Assembly: GCA_016705365.1 (NCBI GenBank)
Contig: JADIYI010000009.1
Location: 659,712-723,711 of the forward strand
Direction: 5' to 3'
DNA length: 64,000 nucleotides
Origin: Gammaproteobacteria bacterium
Lineage (GTDB): Bacteria; Pseudomonadota; Gammaproteobacteria; Pseudomonadales; UBA5518
This document shows positions 44,123 through 53,472 of the stretch, one piece after another. Each line of letters starts with the position of its first letter. Positions within the stretch are counted from its first letter, which is position 1. Below the pieces are notes generated by a model. That model searched no databases and was not told the DNA's origin. It was given only the letters and a program-made list of their open reading frames with translations. The position numbers and the translations under genes were made by a program.

Positions 44123-45085
44123 ATGAACCACATCTCGGCGGCCATTCGCGAGGATTTCGAGGCCGTCAATCGCCTCGTCGTCGCCAAACTCCATTCCGAT
44201 GTCGGCCTGGTCGAGAATATCGGCCAATACATCGTCGAGGGTGGGGGCAAACGCCTGCGCCCGCTGATCACGCTGCTGTGCGCACGCGCGCTCGGGTATG
44301 CCGGAACGCGCCATATAGAGCTCGCCACCGTTATCGAGTTCCTGCATACGGCAACGCTGCTGCACGATGACGTCGTGGACGTGTCCGCCATGCGGCGCGG
44401 CCGCGCCACGGCCAATGCCAACTGGGGCAATGCTCCGAGCGTGCTGGTCGGGGACTTCATCTATTCCCGGGCATTCCAGCTGCTGGTCGGGATCGGCGAT
44501 ATCGCGATCCTGCGTCTGCTGTCGGACACCACCAACGAAATCGCGGAAGGCGAAGTCGAGCAACTCACCCGCGCCGGTGATCCGCAAACCACCACGGCGC
44601 AATACATGCAGGTGATCCGCAAGAAAACCGCGGTCCTGTTCGCTGCGGCCGCGCAGGGCGCTGCCCTGCTCGCCGGGGCCGACGCGGCCACCGAGCAGGC
44701 GCTGCGGACCTTCGGGCTGAACCTGGGTATCGCCTTCCAGCTGATCGACGACGTGCTCGATTACAGCGGGGACCCTAAGCTCATGGGTAAAAACGTGGGT
44801 GACGACCTCGCCGAGGGCAAACCCACGTTGCCACTGATCCACGCCATGGCGAATGCTCCCGCAGCCGAGGCACAATGCGTTCGCCAGGCAATACTCGAGC
44901 GCGACAGCAGCGCCATCGATGCCGTGCTCGGCACGGTTCAACGCTGCGGGGCGCTGGACTACGCGCGCTCCGTCGCGCTCGAGCACCGCGAACTCGCGAT
45001 TGCCGCGCTGGACTGCATCCCGGAAAGCGAGTTCCGCCACAATCTGCTGACCATCACCGACCTCGCCATCGACCGCCAGGCCTGA
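44123..45085 (+). CDS. ispB: Octaprenyl diphosphate synthase (polyprenyl synthase)
   Basis: 320 residues, makes the side chain of ubiquinone. Motifs: GGGKRLRPLITLL, the first aspartate-rich motif LLHDDVVDVSAMRRG, VLVGDFIYSRAFQL, and the second aspartate motif FQLIDDVLDYSGDPKLMGKNVGDDLAEGKPTLPLI. ATG 44123 gives MNHISAAIREDF; GTG 44105 is an alternative, six codons upstream. It is divergent from rplU, the usual gammaproteobacterial order. Chain length (C40 or other) cannot be set by eye. Confidence 0.96.
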   Translation: MNHISAAIREDFEAVNRLVVAKLHSDVGLVENIGQYIVEGGGKRLRPLITLLCARALGYAGTRHIELATVIEFLHTATLLHDDVVDVSAMRRGRATANANWGNAPSVLVGDFIYSRAFQLLVGIGDIAILRLLSDTTNEIAEGEVEQLTRAGDPQTTTAQYMQVIRKKTAVLFAAAAQGAALLAGADAATEQALRTFGLNLGIAFQLIDDVLDYSGDPKLMGKNVGDDLAEGKPTLPLIHAMANAPAAEAQCVRQAILERDSSAIDAVLGTVQRCGALDYARSVALEHRELAIAALDCIPESEFRHNLLTITDLAIDRQA

Positions 45086-45241
45086 GATCGCCGCCGCCCC
45101 GGGGCGCTTGGCGACCGGCAAGTGTGACCAGTTTCGCGGTTTCGCAACGCCAACACCCGTTTGACCGGACAGCGCCTTGCCATGGGCCAGTGGCGTCGTA
45201 GACTTTCAGCGCGGACTAAAATTCACCTCGAGGAGCATGGT

Positions 45242-46825
45242 ATGCGCAAGCTCGTGTTGGCATCGGCTGTCGCGATGCTTGTCACCCAGGTCGCGGCGAT
45301 CGATGCATTCGCTGTCGCGGCGCCGGACAACAGCACCAACCAGCCACCCATCGCCAACCCCGACTCGGCGAGCACACCGTACCAGACCCCGGTAACGATC
45401 GAGGTACTGGCCAACGACAGCGATCCCGACGGTGACTCACTTGGTGTGGGTTTGCGGACCAGTGGCGCCAACGGAAAGACGGTAAAGACCCACGACACCG
45501 TCACCTACACACCGAAAGCAGGATTCTACGGAACCGACACATTCACCTATATCGTTGCCGATGGCAGATTGGGACATGCTACCGGCACCGTAACGGTCAC
45601 GGTCGCCCCACCCTCCAACTTTCCGCCGAAGGCGGTCGATGACAATGTGTCCACCCGGGCAGGCGAGCCTGTATCGATCGATGTACTGAGCAACGACACC
45701 GACCCCGAAGGCGATGCAATTGCGATAACGGCGACGTCCAAAGCTGCGAATGGCACCCGCAGCCGCAAGGGGGCAATCATCACGTATACGCCGAAGCCCG
45801 GTTTTGTCGGCACCGATACGCTCAGGTATGCCATTGTCGACAGCAACAACGGGCCTGACGTCGGCAGGCTGAACATCACGGTGTTGCCCGAGTCCGCACC
45901 GGAACCCGAGCCCATACCGCTGCCGACCCAGCAACAAAGCGGCGGTAGCGTGACCATCGAGGCGGAACAGTTCTCGGCCAATGTCAAGAACGGCGCACAG
46001 TGGATCGGCCCTGTTTCTCCTGCCGGTGCCTCGGGTGGCAAAGCCATGGAGGCTCCGCTCGATGGGCAGCCACGGCTCGAGTACCAGGTGAATTTCAGCC
46101 AGAGTGGCACCTACTACGTGTGGATTCGCAGCTATGCGCTGAATGCCAGCACCAACTCGGTGCGATTCGGTGTCGATGGCAGCTGGTCGGACACGGTCGT
46201 CTCGGTGTCGCCGTACAACAGCTGGCAGTGGGAAGGACCGTTCGCGATGACGGTGGCGAGCAAGGGAATCCACACGCTCGGCATCACCCGCCGCGAGTCC
46301 TCGACCCTGGTTGACAAGATTTTCATCGGCACCAGTTCAACCGCGGACCCCAGCGGCACCGAACCGGATCCTGCACCAGCGCCTGCTCCCGCTCCGGATC
46401 CAGCGCCTGCTCCCGCTCCGGATCCAGCGCCTGCGCCTGCTCCAGATCCCGCGCCTGCTCCTGCTCCTGCTCCGGATCCAGCGCCTGCCCCGGATCCGGC
46501 ACCGGCTCCCGAGCCCGCTCCGACGCCAGCACCGGCTCCCGTCCCGGCACCCGTACCAGCCGGACAAGCCAAGCTGTCCTGGTCGATTCCGACCACGCGT
46601 GCGAACGGTTCGCCGCTGGCGCCCGGCGAACTTGCCGGCTACGAGATTTATGTCCTCCGCGAATCGTCCGGAGAGAGCATGGTGCTCAAGATCAACAACC
46701 CGCTCGACTCGAGCTATACGGTGAGCGGCATGGCCCCCGACGTCTATCATTTTTCGATGAGCGCCAAGGATACTGCCGGCAAACTGAGCGCCCTCTCCGC
46801 GGTGGTGAGCAAGAACGTGCAATAA
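45242..46825 (+). CDS. Secreted modular surface protein with cadherin-like, CBM-like and FN3-like domains
   Basis: 527 residues with an N-terminal signal peptide (MRKLVLASAVAMLVTQVAAIDAFA). Two tandem Ig/cadherin-like repeats follow: PPIANPDSASTPYQTPVTIEVLANDSDPDGD to about residue 120, and PPKAVDDNVSTRAGEPVSIDVLSNDTDPEGD to about 215. The next region (240-370) resembles a carbohydrate-binding beta-sandwich (VTIEAEQFSANV ... YYVWIRSYAL). A Pro-Ala-Asp-rich spacer and a C-terminal FN3-like domain finish the protein. No sortase, PEP-CTERM or type I signal is visible. A GAGGAG ribosome site precedes the ATG. The role is likely adhesion or matrix binding. Confidence 0.8.
   Translation: MRKLVLASAVAMLVTQVAAIDAFAVAAPDNSTNQPPIANPDSASTPYQTPVTIEVLANDSDPDGDSLGVGLRTSGANGKTVKTHDTVTYTPKAGFYGTDTFTYIVADGRLGHATGTVTVTVAPPSNFPPKAVDDNVSTRAGEPVSIDVLSNDTDPEGDAIAITATSKAANGTRSRKGAIITYTPKPGFVGTDTLRYAIVDSNNGPDVGRLNITVLPESAPEPEPIPLPTQQQSGGSVTIEAEQFSANVKNGAQWIGPVSPAGASGGKAMEAPLDGQPRLEYQVNFSQSGTYYVWIRSYALNASTNSVRFGVDGSWSDTVVSVSPYNSWQWEGPFAMTVASKGIHTLGITRRESSTLVDKIFIGTSSTADPSGTEPDPAPAPAPAPDPAPAPAPDPAPAPAPDPAPAPAPAPDPAPAPDPAPAPEPAPTPAPAPVPAPVPAGQAKLSWSIPTTRANGSPLAPGELAGYEIYVLRESSGESMVLKINNPLDSSYTVSGMAPDVYHFSMSAKDTAGKLSALSAVVSKNVQ
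46366..46560 (+). repeat. In-frame tandem repeat coding Pro-Ala-Asp
   Basis: A region made of repeated CCGGATCCAGCGCCTGCTCC-type units encoding (Pro-Asp-Pro-Ala-Pro-Ala)n. It serves as a stiff linker between domains. Unit numbers could change by slippage without shifting the frame if the unit is a multiple of three. Confidence 0.85.
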
Positions 46826-47026
46826 CCACGCGGTTCACCGGGGCGGCGACCGGGCCGATGCCGTAACGCAGCGGCTTGGCCTTCGGGCGCGATGGGGCCC
46901 GCCCTCGTGCCTGGCTGCCGTTCATTCCCTCGCCACGACCATTCCCGGTTGCGGGATCCAAATCCCCTGTCCCACGCCCCGATCCAGACTCCAGCGCGCG
47001 AATCGTGCGATAGTGCGCCCATGGGC

Positions 47027-47044
47027 GCTGCTATATTTAGCAGC
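47027..47044. promoter_or_regulatory. Perfect palindrome upstream of DUF1631 gene
   Basis: GCTGCTA - TATT - TAGCAGC, seven-base arms, 24 bases before the ATG at 47069. It may be an operator or an RNA hairpin in the leader. The rest of 46826-47068 shows nothing else. Confidence 0.5.
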
Positions 47045-47068
47045 TGATACTGTGAGAAAATCGATCGG

Positions 47069-49291
47069 ATGAGTATCGAGCAAAGCAAACCCGAACTACC
47101 CCAGGCATCGCCGTCTTCACTGCTGGGCATGCTGTCCAGAATCACCGTCGTGGCACTCACCAGCCACCTCGAATCCATGTTCAATGCCTGCGACGATCTG
47201 TTTTTCGACCTCGCCAGTCGCGCCAAGAGCAACCAGGATCAGAACCTCTATTTCGAATCGCTGCGCGAGATCAGGCTGCGCAAGAGCGCCATCATTGCCG
47301 ATGTGGGCCAGATCGTGGCCAACAACTTCGCCACCATCGATCGCAATGCGCGCAAACCCGCCAAAGGCCAGGACAAGCACCAGGCGCCCCGACCCGAAGA
47401 CCTCGAGCTGATCACCCAGGACCAGGTCGAAAAGGACGTACTCGTTACCGACATGGTGTCGAACGCACGGCTCGACTTCCAGGCGGAACTCTACCAACTG
47501 CACGAACGCATGCTGCAGATCACGTCCAAGCGTTTTGAACTGCACGCCAATCCGTTCGACCCCGGCCAGATCACGGCCGCCTTCGTCAGCGCGTGCGAAC
47601 ACGCGGATATCGAGCTCAAGATCCTCAAGCTCCTCTACAAGCAGTTCGATCGCGACGTGCTGCGGCTCATTGCCGATCTCTACCACCGCGCCAACCAGGT
47701 CCTGATCGACGCCCACATCCTGCCGAATCTTTCGCCGCTGAGTCCGCGCAAGGCGAAAAAGTACGATCTCCCGGCGACACCGGCCGCCGCGTCTCCCGCT
47801 GCGCCGGCGCCGAACGACGAGAGCGCGGGAGGAATTCCCGTATCAAGCCCCGAAATGCAGGAGCTGGCGCACCTGCTCGGGCGCCTGCGCAGCAATGGCG
47901 TGCGCATGCCGATGTTCCCCAACTTTCCGCCGGCCGGCACCGCGGGTCCGCCACTGGAGCGCGACGAGCTGGTGTCGATGCTCTCGGAAATGCAGCTGCA
48001 ACCGGCACAGCAGAACAGCGACGGCGTGACCCAGCCGATAGACATACGCCAGGCCATCGATTCGATCATGAGCTCGCGCGGCCAGGTCAGTGTCGGGCGG
48101 GCGGATGAGGACATCATCAATGTCGTTGCGATGTTTTTCGACATCATCCTCGATGACCGCAACCTGCCGATCGAGATCCAGGCACTGGTGAGCCGCTTGC
48201 AACTGCCGATACTCAAGGTCGCGCTGAAGGACCGCTCGTTTTTCACCGACCGCAAACATCCCGCGCGCCAGCTCATCAACGAGATTGCACGCACCAGCAT
48301 CGGCTGGGAATCCAGCAGCAAGGATACCCAGGATGCATTGTTCATCCGGCTGACGGAGCTGGTGGAACAGGTGCTGCAGAGCGCGGATGACCAGAGCGGC
48401 ATATTCGAGAAATGCCTGTCCGACCTGATGGGCTTCATCGAGCGCAACGAACAGCGCGTGGCCAAGGTGGAAAAACGCACGGCCGAGAAAGCCGCCGCCG
48501 ACGCGCGCACCACCAAGGCACGCGACATGGTGCGGCACGTGCTGCACGAGCGCCTGGAAGGCAAGCAATTGCCGACCGAAATCACCAGCTTCCTGGTCGA
48601 GGACTGGCAGCAGTTCCTGCAACTCGTTTACCTCAGGCAGGGCAAGGACAGCGCCGAGTGGATCGATGCGGTGCAGACGGTGGATGACCTCGTGTGGTCG
48701 GTGCAGCCCCATGAAGACGAGAAATCACGCGTACGGCTCGAGCGCCTGCTGCCCGATCTCGACCGCCGCATGGCCGCCGGCCTCGAGAAGACCCGCAGCC
48801 ATGCCGATGATGCGCGGGCGCGCCTGGAAGTGATACGCGAAGTACAGCGCAAACTTCTCACGCCGGACAGCACGCCGCTGCCGCTGGAGCCGCTTACGCC
48901 CTCGCAGCAGGAACAGATCACGCCGCAGCGATCGGACGAGGAAAAATCCTGGAAGGAGATGACGGCCGTCGAGCGCCAGAAGGTCAAGTACGAAGCGCTG
49001 ATGTACGAATTCCTGAAACGTGTCGATGACGTGCCGATCGGCACCTGGCTGCTCTACGACGATCTGCGTCGCGGCGCGACGCGGCGCTGCAAGCTTTCCT
49101 CGCGCATCGACGAAACCCGCACCTTCCTGTTCGTGAATCGCGTGGGCGTGCAGGTATACGAAAAGCCACGCAAGGCGTTTGCCTACGATATGCAGATGGG
49201 GCACGCGCGCATCATCGAAGACACGCCGCTGTTTGATCGCACCATCGAGCGCATCTCGTCGAACCTGCGCAAGATGGCCGGCGATACCTGA
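47069..49291 (+). CDS. DUF1631 domain protein (paralogue 2)
   Basis: 740 residues. After a short tail the helical N-terminus has LTSHLESMFNACDDLFFDLASRAKSNQDQNLYFESLREIRLRKSAI, then ALLYKQFDRDVLRLIADLYHRANQVLI-like helices, a Pro/Ala-rich loop (about 235-260), and a helical domain with DLMGFIERNEQRVAKVEKRTAEKAAAD. The C-terminal 90 residues (GTWLLYDDLRRGATRRCKLSS ... TFLFVNRVGVQVYEKPRKAFAYDM) match the beta domain of paralogue 1. Function unknown. It is followed 15 bases later by prsK, so it could be part of the same transcript. No strong ribosome site is visible. Confidence 0.85.
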   Translation: MSIEQSKPELPQASPSSLLGMLSRITVVALTSHLESMFNACDDLFFDLASRAKSNQDQNLYFESLREIRLRKSAIIADVGQIVANNFATIDRNARKPAKGQDKHQAPRPEDLELITQDQVEKDVLVTDMVSNARLDFQAELYQLHERMLQITSKRFELHANPFDPGQITAAFVSACEHADIELKILKLLYKQFDRDVLRLIADLYHRANQVLIDAHILPNLSPLSPRKAKKYDLPATPAAASPAAPAPNDESAGGIPVSSPEMQELAHLLGRLRSNGVRMPMFPNFPPAGTAGPPLERDELVSMLSEMQLQPAQQNSDGVTQPIDIRQAIDSIMSSRGQVSVGRADEDIINVVAMFFDIILDDRNLPIEIQALVSRLQLPILKVALKDRSFFTDRKHPARQLINEIARTSIGWESSSKDTQDALFIRLTELVEQVLQSADDQSGIFEKCLSDLMGFIERNEQRVAKVEKRTAEKAAADARTTKARDMVRHVLHERLEGKQLPTEITSFLVEDWQQFLQLVYLRQGKDSAEWIDAVQTVDDLVWSVQPHEDEKSRVRLERLLPDLDRRMAAGLEKTRSHADDARARLEVIREVQRKLLTPDSTPLPLEPLTPSQQEQITPQRSDEEKSWKEMTAVERQKVKYEALMYEFLKRVDDVPIGTWLLYDDLRRGATRRCKLSSRIDETRTFLFVNRVGVQVYEKPRKAFAYDMQMGHARIIEDTPLFDRTIERISSNLRKMAGDT

Positions 49292-49306
49292 ACCGGACCT
49301 GGTACC

Positions 49307-51370
49307 GTGAACAACAGCACGATCCTGTTTGGCGCGGGCGCGGCGGGCTATCTGTTCGCGGCACTGGCGTTCTACCGCTACCGGCACAAGATCCTCGATG
49401 CCCTTTCCGGCGTGGCGTGCGTCACGGGCCTTGCGATCTGGCAGGCGACCCTTTCCTGGGACAGCGTGCAGGCGATTCCGCAAGGCGCGCTGATCCTGGT
49501 GGAACTGTTCCGGGCCGTGGTAATCATCTACTGCCTTCAGCACATCATGAAAACCGTCGTGGGCAGCGGCATCACCCGCGCCGCCATGAGCACCACCCTG
49601 GCACTCGCGATCGCGATGCCGCTGGCGATCGCACTCGGCTACCCGGCCCTGATCGCGTTCCCGAGCCCGGATTACTTGACGATCCAGCGTGCCTGGGTCG
49701 GGATCTTTGTCGCGCTCGGATTGCTGATCGCGATCGAGCAGGTATTCCGCAATACCGACACCTCGCTGGCGGTGCTGCGCTATGCCTGCATCGGACTGGG
49801 CGTGACGGCGGTATACGATCTTTATCTTTACGCCGACACGCTGATTTTCGAACGCCTCGATCTCGACCAGTGGAGCGCGCGCGGCGGCATCAATGCGCTG
49901 GTCTCGTTTTTCGTCGCGTTCGCGGTCGGGCGCAGCAGACCGAACCAGCTGATTTCGGTTTCACGCAACGTGGTGTTCTACACCACCAGCCTGACCGCCG
50001 CGGGGCTGTTCCTGCTGACGATTTCGGCGGTCGGTTACGCAATCCGCAAATACGGCGGCACCTGGGGCACCGTTTTCGAACTGATGCTGTTCTTCGGCGC
50101 GATAATGCTGGTGGCAATCACCGCATTGTCGCAGCGTGCGCGCGACCAGCTGCGCGTGTATATCTCCAAGAATTTCTTTGCCCTGCGCTACGACTATCGC
50201 AAGGAGTGGCTGCACCTGATCGCGCAACTCAGCGGCAGGGACAGCCAGGAACACCTGTACGTGAGGGCGATCCGCGTGCTGGCCGATCTCTACAAGTCTC
50301 CCGGCGGCCTTATCTGGCTCGCACAGGAGGAAAGTTTCGTGCCCACCGCGACCTTCCGGGTCAGATTGCCGGATGACTGCCGGGAGTCCATCGACTCGCC
50401 GTTCTGCAAACGCCTGGCACAGGAGTGGATATTCGAGATCGGGGTTCGCTCGCACCGCGCTCTCGATCTGCCGCCCCTGCCCTCATGGATCCCGAACGTT
50501 GCGGATATCGCCGTCGTGGTCCCGCTGCTGGACGAGGAAGCGCTGATCGGCTTTGTCGGTCTGCAGCGCTCGCTCGGCTTCACGAAGCTCACCTGGGAAG
50601 ACCTCGACATCATGAAAGCTGCCGCGCGCGAGGTCGCCAGCAACGTGGCGCGCTACCAATCGGCCGAGCAGCTCGCGAGCGCACGCCAGTTCGACACCTA
50701 CCATCAGCTGACCGCATTCATCATGCACGACCTGAAAAACCTGATCGCGCAGCAGGAACTGGTGGTGAAAAACGCGGCCAAGCACAAGGAGAATCCCGCG
50801 TTCGTCGAGGATGCGATCGAAACCATCCAGAACTCGGTGGCCCGGATGAGCTCGCTGCTCGGCAAGCTGCAACAGAAAGAACCCGCGGAACGGCGCCCGG
50901 TCGCGCTGCAGGACGTCCTGATCGAGGTCATGCGCAAATGCGAATCGCTCAAGCCAAAGCCCGCGCTGCGCATCGATGATCGTGAACTGCGCGTACTCAG
51001 TGACCGCGATCACCTGATCATGGTCATGAGTCATCTCATCAAGAACGCCCAGGAAGCCACCCGCGATGACGGATTCGTCGATGTGATCCTGAGCCGCCAG
51101 GGAGAATTCGCGCTGCTCGAAATCGAGGACAACGGCAGTGGAATGGATCCTGATTTCCTGCGCAACCGGCTGTTCCGGCCCTTCGAGAGCACAAAGGCCG
51201 GCAAGGGCATGGGCATTGGTGCCTACCAGGCGCGTGAATTCATCCATAATATCGGGGGTGACATCAAGGTGCAGAGCACACCGGGCACCGGCACGACGTT
51301 CCGCATCACCATTCCACTGGCCGACACGATCGCCACCGATACCGCCGAGCAGGGATTCAGCCGCCGATGA
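49307..51370 (+). CDS. prsK: XrtA/PEP-CTERM system histidine kinase
   Basis: 687 residues. Eight or nine N-terminal transmembrane helices (1-275), a GAF domain (about 315-450, with DIAVVVPLLDEEALIGFVGLQRS) and a kinase core: H box YHQLTAFIMHDLKNLIAQQ, N box HLIKNAQEATRDDG, G1 EIEDNGSGMD, G2 STKAGKGMGIGAYQ. This is the domain order of PrsK. It starts at GTG 49307 and shares ATGA with prsR. PrsK/PrsR control exosortase-A exopolysaccharide genes; the signal is not known. No PEP-CTERM protein or exosortase gene appears in this window. Confidence 0.9.
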   Translation: MNNSTILFGAGAAGYLFAALAFYRYRHKILDALSGVACVTGLAIWQATLSWDSVQAIPQGALILVELFRAVVIIYCLQHIMKTVVGSGITRAAMSTTLALAIAMPLAIALGYPALIAFPSPDYLTIQRAWVGIFVALGLLIAIEQVFRNTDTSLAVLRYACIGLGVTAVYDLYLYADTLIFERLDLDQWSARGGINALVSFFVAFAVGRSRPNQLISVSRNVVFYTTSLTAAGLFLLTISAVGYAIRKYGGTWGTVFELMLFFGAIMLVAITALSQRARDQLRVYISKNFFALRYDYRKEWLHLIAQLSGRDSQEHLYVRAIRVLADLYKSPGGLIWLAQEESFVPTATFRVRLPDDCRESIDSPFCKRLAQEWIFEIGVRSHRALDLPPLPSWIPNVADIAVVVPLLDEEALIGFVGLQRSLGFTKLTWEDLDIMKAAAREVASNVARYQSAEQLASARQFDTYHQLTAFIMHDLKNLIAQQELVVKNAAKHKENPAFVEDAIETIQNSVARMSSLLGKLQQKEPAERRPVALQDVLIEVMRKCESLKPKPALRIDDRELRVLSDRDHLIMVMSHLIKNAQEATRDDGFVDVILSRQGEFALLEIEDNGSGMDPDFLRNRLFRPFESTKAGKGMGIGAYQAREFIHNIGGDIKVQSTPGTGTTFRITIPLADTIATDTAEQGFSRR

Positions 51371-52734
51371 GCAAGAACGAAACCGCACGCACGCTGCTTA
51401 TCGTCGAGGACGACGAGGGACTGCAACGCCAGTTGCGCTGGCACTTCGAGGGATATGAGGTATTGCAGGCACGCGATCGCGAATCCGCGCTGGCCGAGGT
51501 CCGCCGTGCGGAACCCGCGGTGGTATTGCAGGATCTCGGCCTGCCGCCCGACGAGGAAGGCGTCGAGGAGGGTTTCCGGTGCGTGCAGGAGATCCTCAGC
51601 ATCAAGCCGACCACGAAGATCATCGTTGTCACCGGGCATCACGAGACACGCAACGCGCTGCGTGCCATCGAACTGGGTGCCTGCGATTTTTACGAGAAAC
51701 CGGTCGATACCGACGTGCTCGATCTGATCGTGCAGCGCGCCTACCACATCCACGCGCTCGAGGAACAGAACCGCAAGCTCAGCGAAACCCATCGCTCGCC
51801 GCTCGATGGCGTGATCGCCGCCGACCCGCGCATGCTTGCGATCTGTCGCATGGTAGAGAAGGTGGCTCCGATCAGCGTCACCTGCCTGCTGCTTGGCGAA
51901 AGCGGCACCGGCAAGGAAGTGTTTGCCCGCGCCATTCACGATCTGAGTCCACGCGCCGGGCAGGCATTCGTGGCCATCAACTGCGCCGCGGTACCGGGAA
52001 ACGCTGATGGAAAGCGAACTGTTCGGTTACGAGAAGGGAGCGTTCACCGGCGCACACAAGCGCACCTCGGCAAGGTGGAGTCGGCCGTCAACGGCACCCT
52101 GTTCCTGGACGAAATCGGCGATATGCCGCTCGCGCTCCAGTCCAAGATGCTGCGCTTCCTGCAGCAGCGGGTGATCGAGCGCGTGGGTGGCCGCGAAGAG
52201 ATCCCGGTCGATGTGCGGGTGGTGTGCGCCACCAACAGGAACCTGCAGCAAATGGTGAGCGAAGGGACCTTCCGCGAAGATCTGTACTACCGCATCAGCG
52301 AGATCGTGATCGACATCCCGCCGCTGCGCGAGCGCCTCGGCGACCGGATCCTGCTGGCGCGCCACCTGCTCACATTGTTTGCAAAGGAACACAACCCGAA
52401 GGTCGGCGGACTCACGACCGACGCGGCGGCGGCCGTGGAGGAGTACCCCTGGCCAGGCAATATCCGGGAGATGCAGAATCGCATCAAGCGGGCGGTGATC
52501 ATGGCCGAAAACAAGCTGGTTACTCCCGAAGACCTGGGCCTGACCGCCAGCGGCGAAATGGCCGACATGCCGCTGAACCTGCGCGAAGTACGCCAGGACG
52601 CCGAGACCACGGCAATCGTGCGGGCCATCTCGTTTTCGGGCGGCAATATTTCAAACGCCGCCAAACTGCTCGGCATCACCCGGCCCACGCTGTATGACCT
52701 GATGAACAAATACGGGATCGAATCGCCCGAGTGA
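51367..52734 (+). CDS. prsR: XrtA/PEP-CTERM sigma-54 response regulator with scrambled GAFTGA segment
   Basis: 455 residues, NtrC-type: receiver domain (1-125, DLGLPPDEEG), AAA+ domain with Walker A GESGTGKE and later GTLFLDEIGDM (Walker B), and a Fis-type helix-turn-helix (NAAKLLGITRPTLYDLMNKYG). Between 51998 and 52066 the frame reads GNADGKRTVRLREGSVHRRTQAHL. In the +1 frame the same bases encode ETLMESELFGYEKGAFTGAHKRT, the sigma-54 contact loop. One extra base in GGG at 51995-51997 and one missing near 52066 explain it. As read, the protein would lack GAFTGA and be inactive. Confidence 0.9.
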   Translation: MSKNETARTLLIVEDDEGLQRQLRWHFEGYEVLQARDRESALAEVRRAEPAVVLQDLGLPPDEEGVEEGFRCVQEILSIKPTTKIIVVTGHHETRNALRAIELGACDFYEKPVDTDVLDLIVQRAYHIHALEEQNRKLSETHRSPLDGVIAADPRMLAICRMVEKVAPISVTCLLLGESGTGKEVFARAIHDLSPRAGQAFVAINCAAVPGNADGKRTVRLREGSVHRRTQAHLGKVESAVNGTLFLDEIGDMPLALQSKMLRFLQQRVIERVGGREEIPVDVRVVCATNRNLQQMVSEGTFREDLYYRISEIVIDIPPLRERLGDRILLARHLLTLFAKEHNPKVGGLTTDAAAAVEEYPWPGNIREMQNRIKRAVIMAENKLVTPEDLGLTASGEMADMPLNLREVRQDAETTAIVRAISFSGGNISNAAKLLGITRPTLYDLMNKYGIESPE

Positions 52735-53472
52735 TCAGGGAGCCGGATCGCGATTGATCACGACTCCCGCCAGCTTGTCGCGGCCGATGGCGTCTGCCGC
52801 ATCGCGTACCTGGCTGATGCTCACCTCGCCGTAGGGAACCACCAGCACCATGAAATCGCACCAGCGTGAGAGCGCGCGTGCGGTATCCGGCTGCGTCGAG
52901 GGAGGAACATCCACGATCACGTAACGGTCGCTGTAGCGCGAGCGCGCCGCCTGCAACAGGTGCTGCATCCCGGCGGAATTGAGCAGGCGCGTTTCCGCGA
53001 ACGCCTTGCCATAGGGAATGACGCGCAAACGCGGAATGCGCGACGAATAGATGATGCCTTCGATATCGATCGCCGGATCCTGCAGGTACTCCGTGAGCCC
53101 GTAATCGGGAGGCAGCATCAGCAACTGCTGGATCGTCGGGTTGCCCGGACCGGCCTCGACCAGCAAGGCCGTGCGGTGGTGATCGAGCGCGACCGTGGCG
53201 GCCAGGTTCAGGCTGACGAAGCTGGCACCACCCCCCGGGGTAATGGAGGTCACACCAACAACAAAATTCTTGCGGTCGGCACGCTCGAGCAATTTTCCGA
53301 GCAAACCCTGGAATGACTCGAGTACCGCGGTGTCCGGCATCAGGGGATGAACGATCTGCAGCCGGTCGAGCTCCGCCGGCGCCAGCCGGGGAATATCCGC
53401 CATCTCGGTGATGCGGGCGCGCGTGCCGCCTTCCAATTCATTGCGGGGGCCATGCATGTCCGCGGGACTCAT
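52735..53472 (-). CDS. CpsD/CapB-like BY-kinase homologue with degenerate P-loop
   Basis: 245 residues, homologous to the ATPase domain of bacterial tyrosine kinases in exopolysaccharide loci. The region that should be Walker A (GEGKS) reads ITPGGGASFVSLNLA, so the invariant Lys is Ala; the Walker A' LLVDAD motif reads LLVEAGPGN and lacks the acid. Walker B-like YVIVDVPPS remains. The C-terminus has no tyrosine cluster. It is therefore probably a non-catalytic partner of the Wzz protein, whose stop it overlaps by four bases (ATGA). ATG 53472 is chosen by this coupling. Confidence 0.8.
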   Translation of the reverse strand: MSPADMHGPRNELEGGTRARITEMADIPRLAPAELDRLQIVHPLMPDTAVLESFQGLLGKLLERADRKNFVVGVTSITPGGGASFVSLNLAATVALDHHRTALLVEAGPGNPTIQQLLMLPPDYGLTEYLQDPAIDIEGIIYSSRIPRLRVIPYGKAFAETRLLNSAGMQHLLQAARSRYSDRYVIVDVPPSTQPDTARALSRWCDFMVLVVPYGEVSISQVRDAADAIGRDKLAGVVINRDPAP

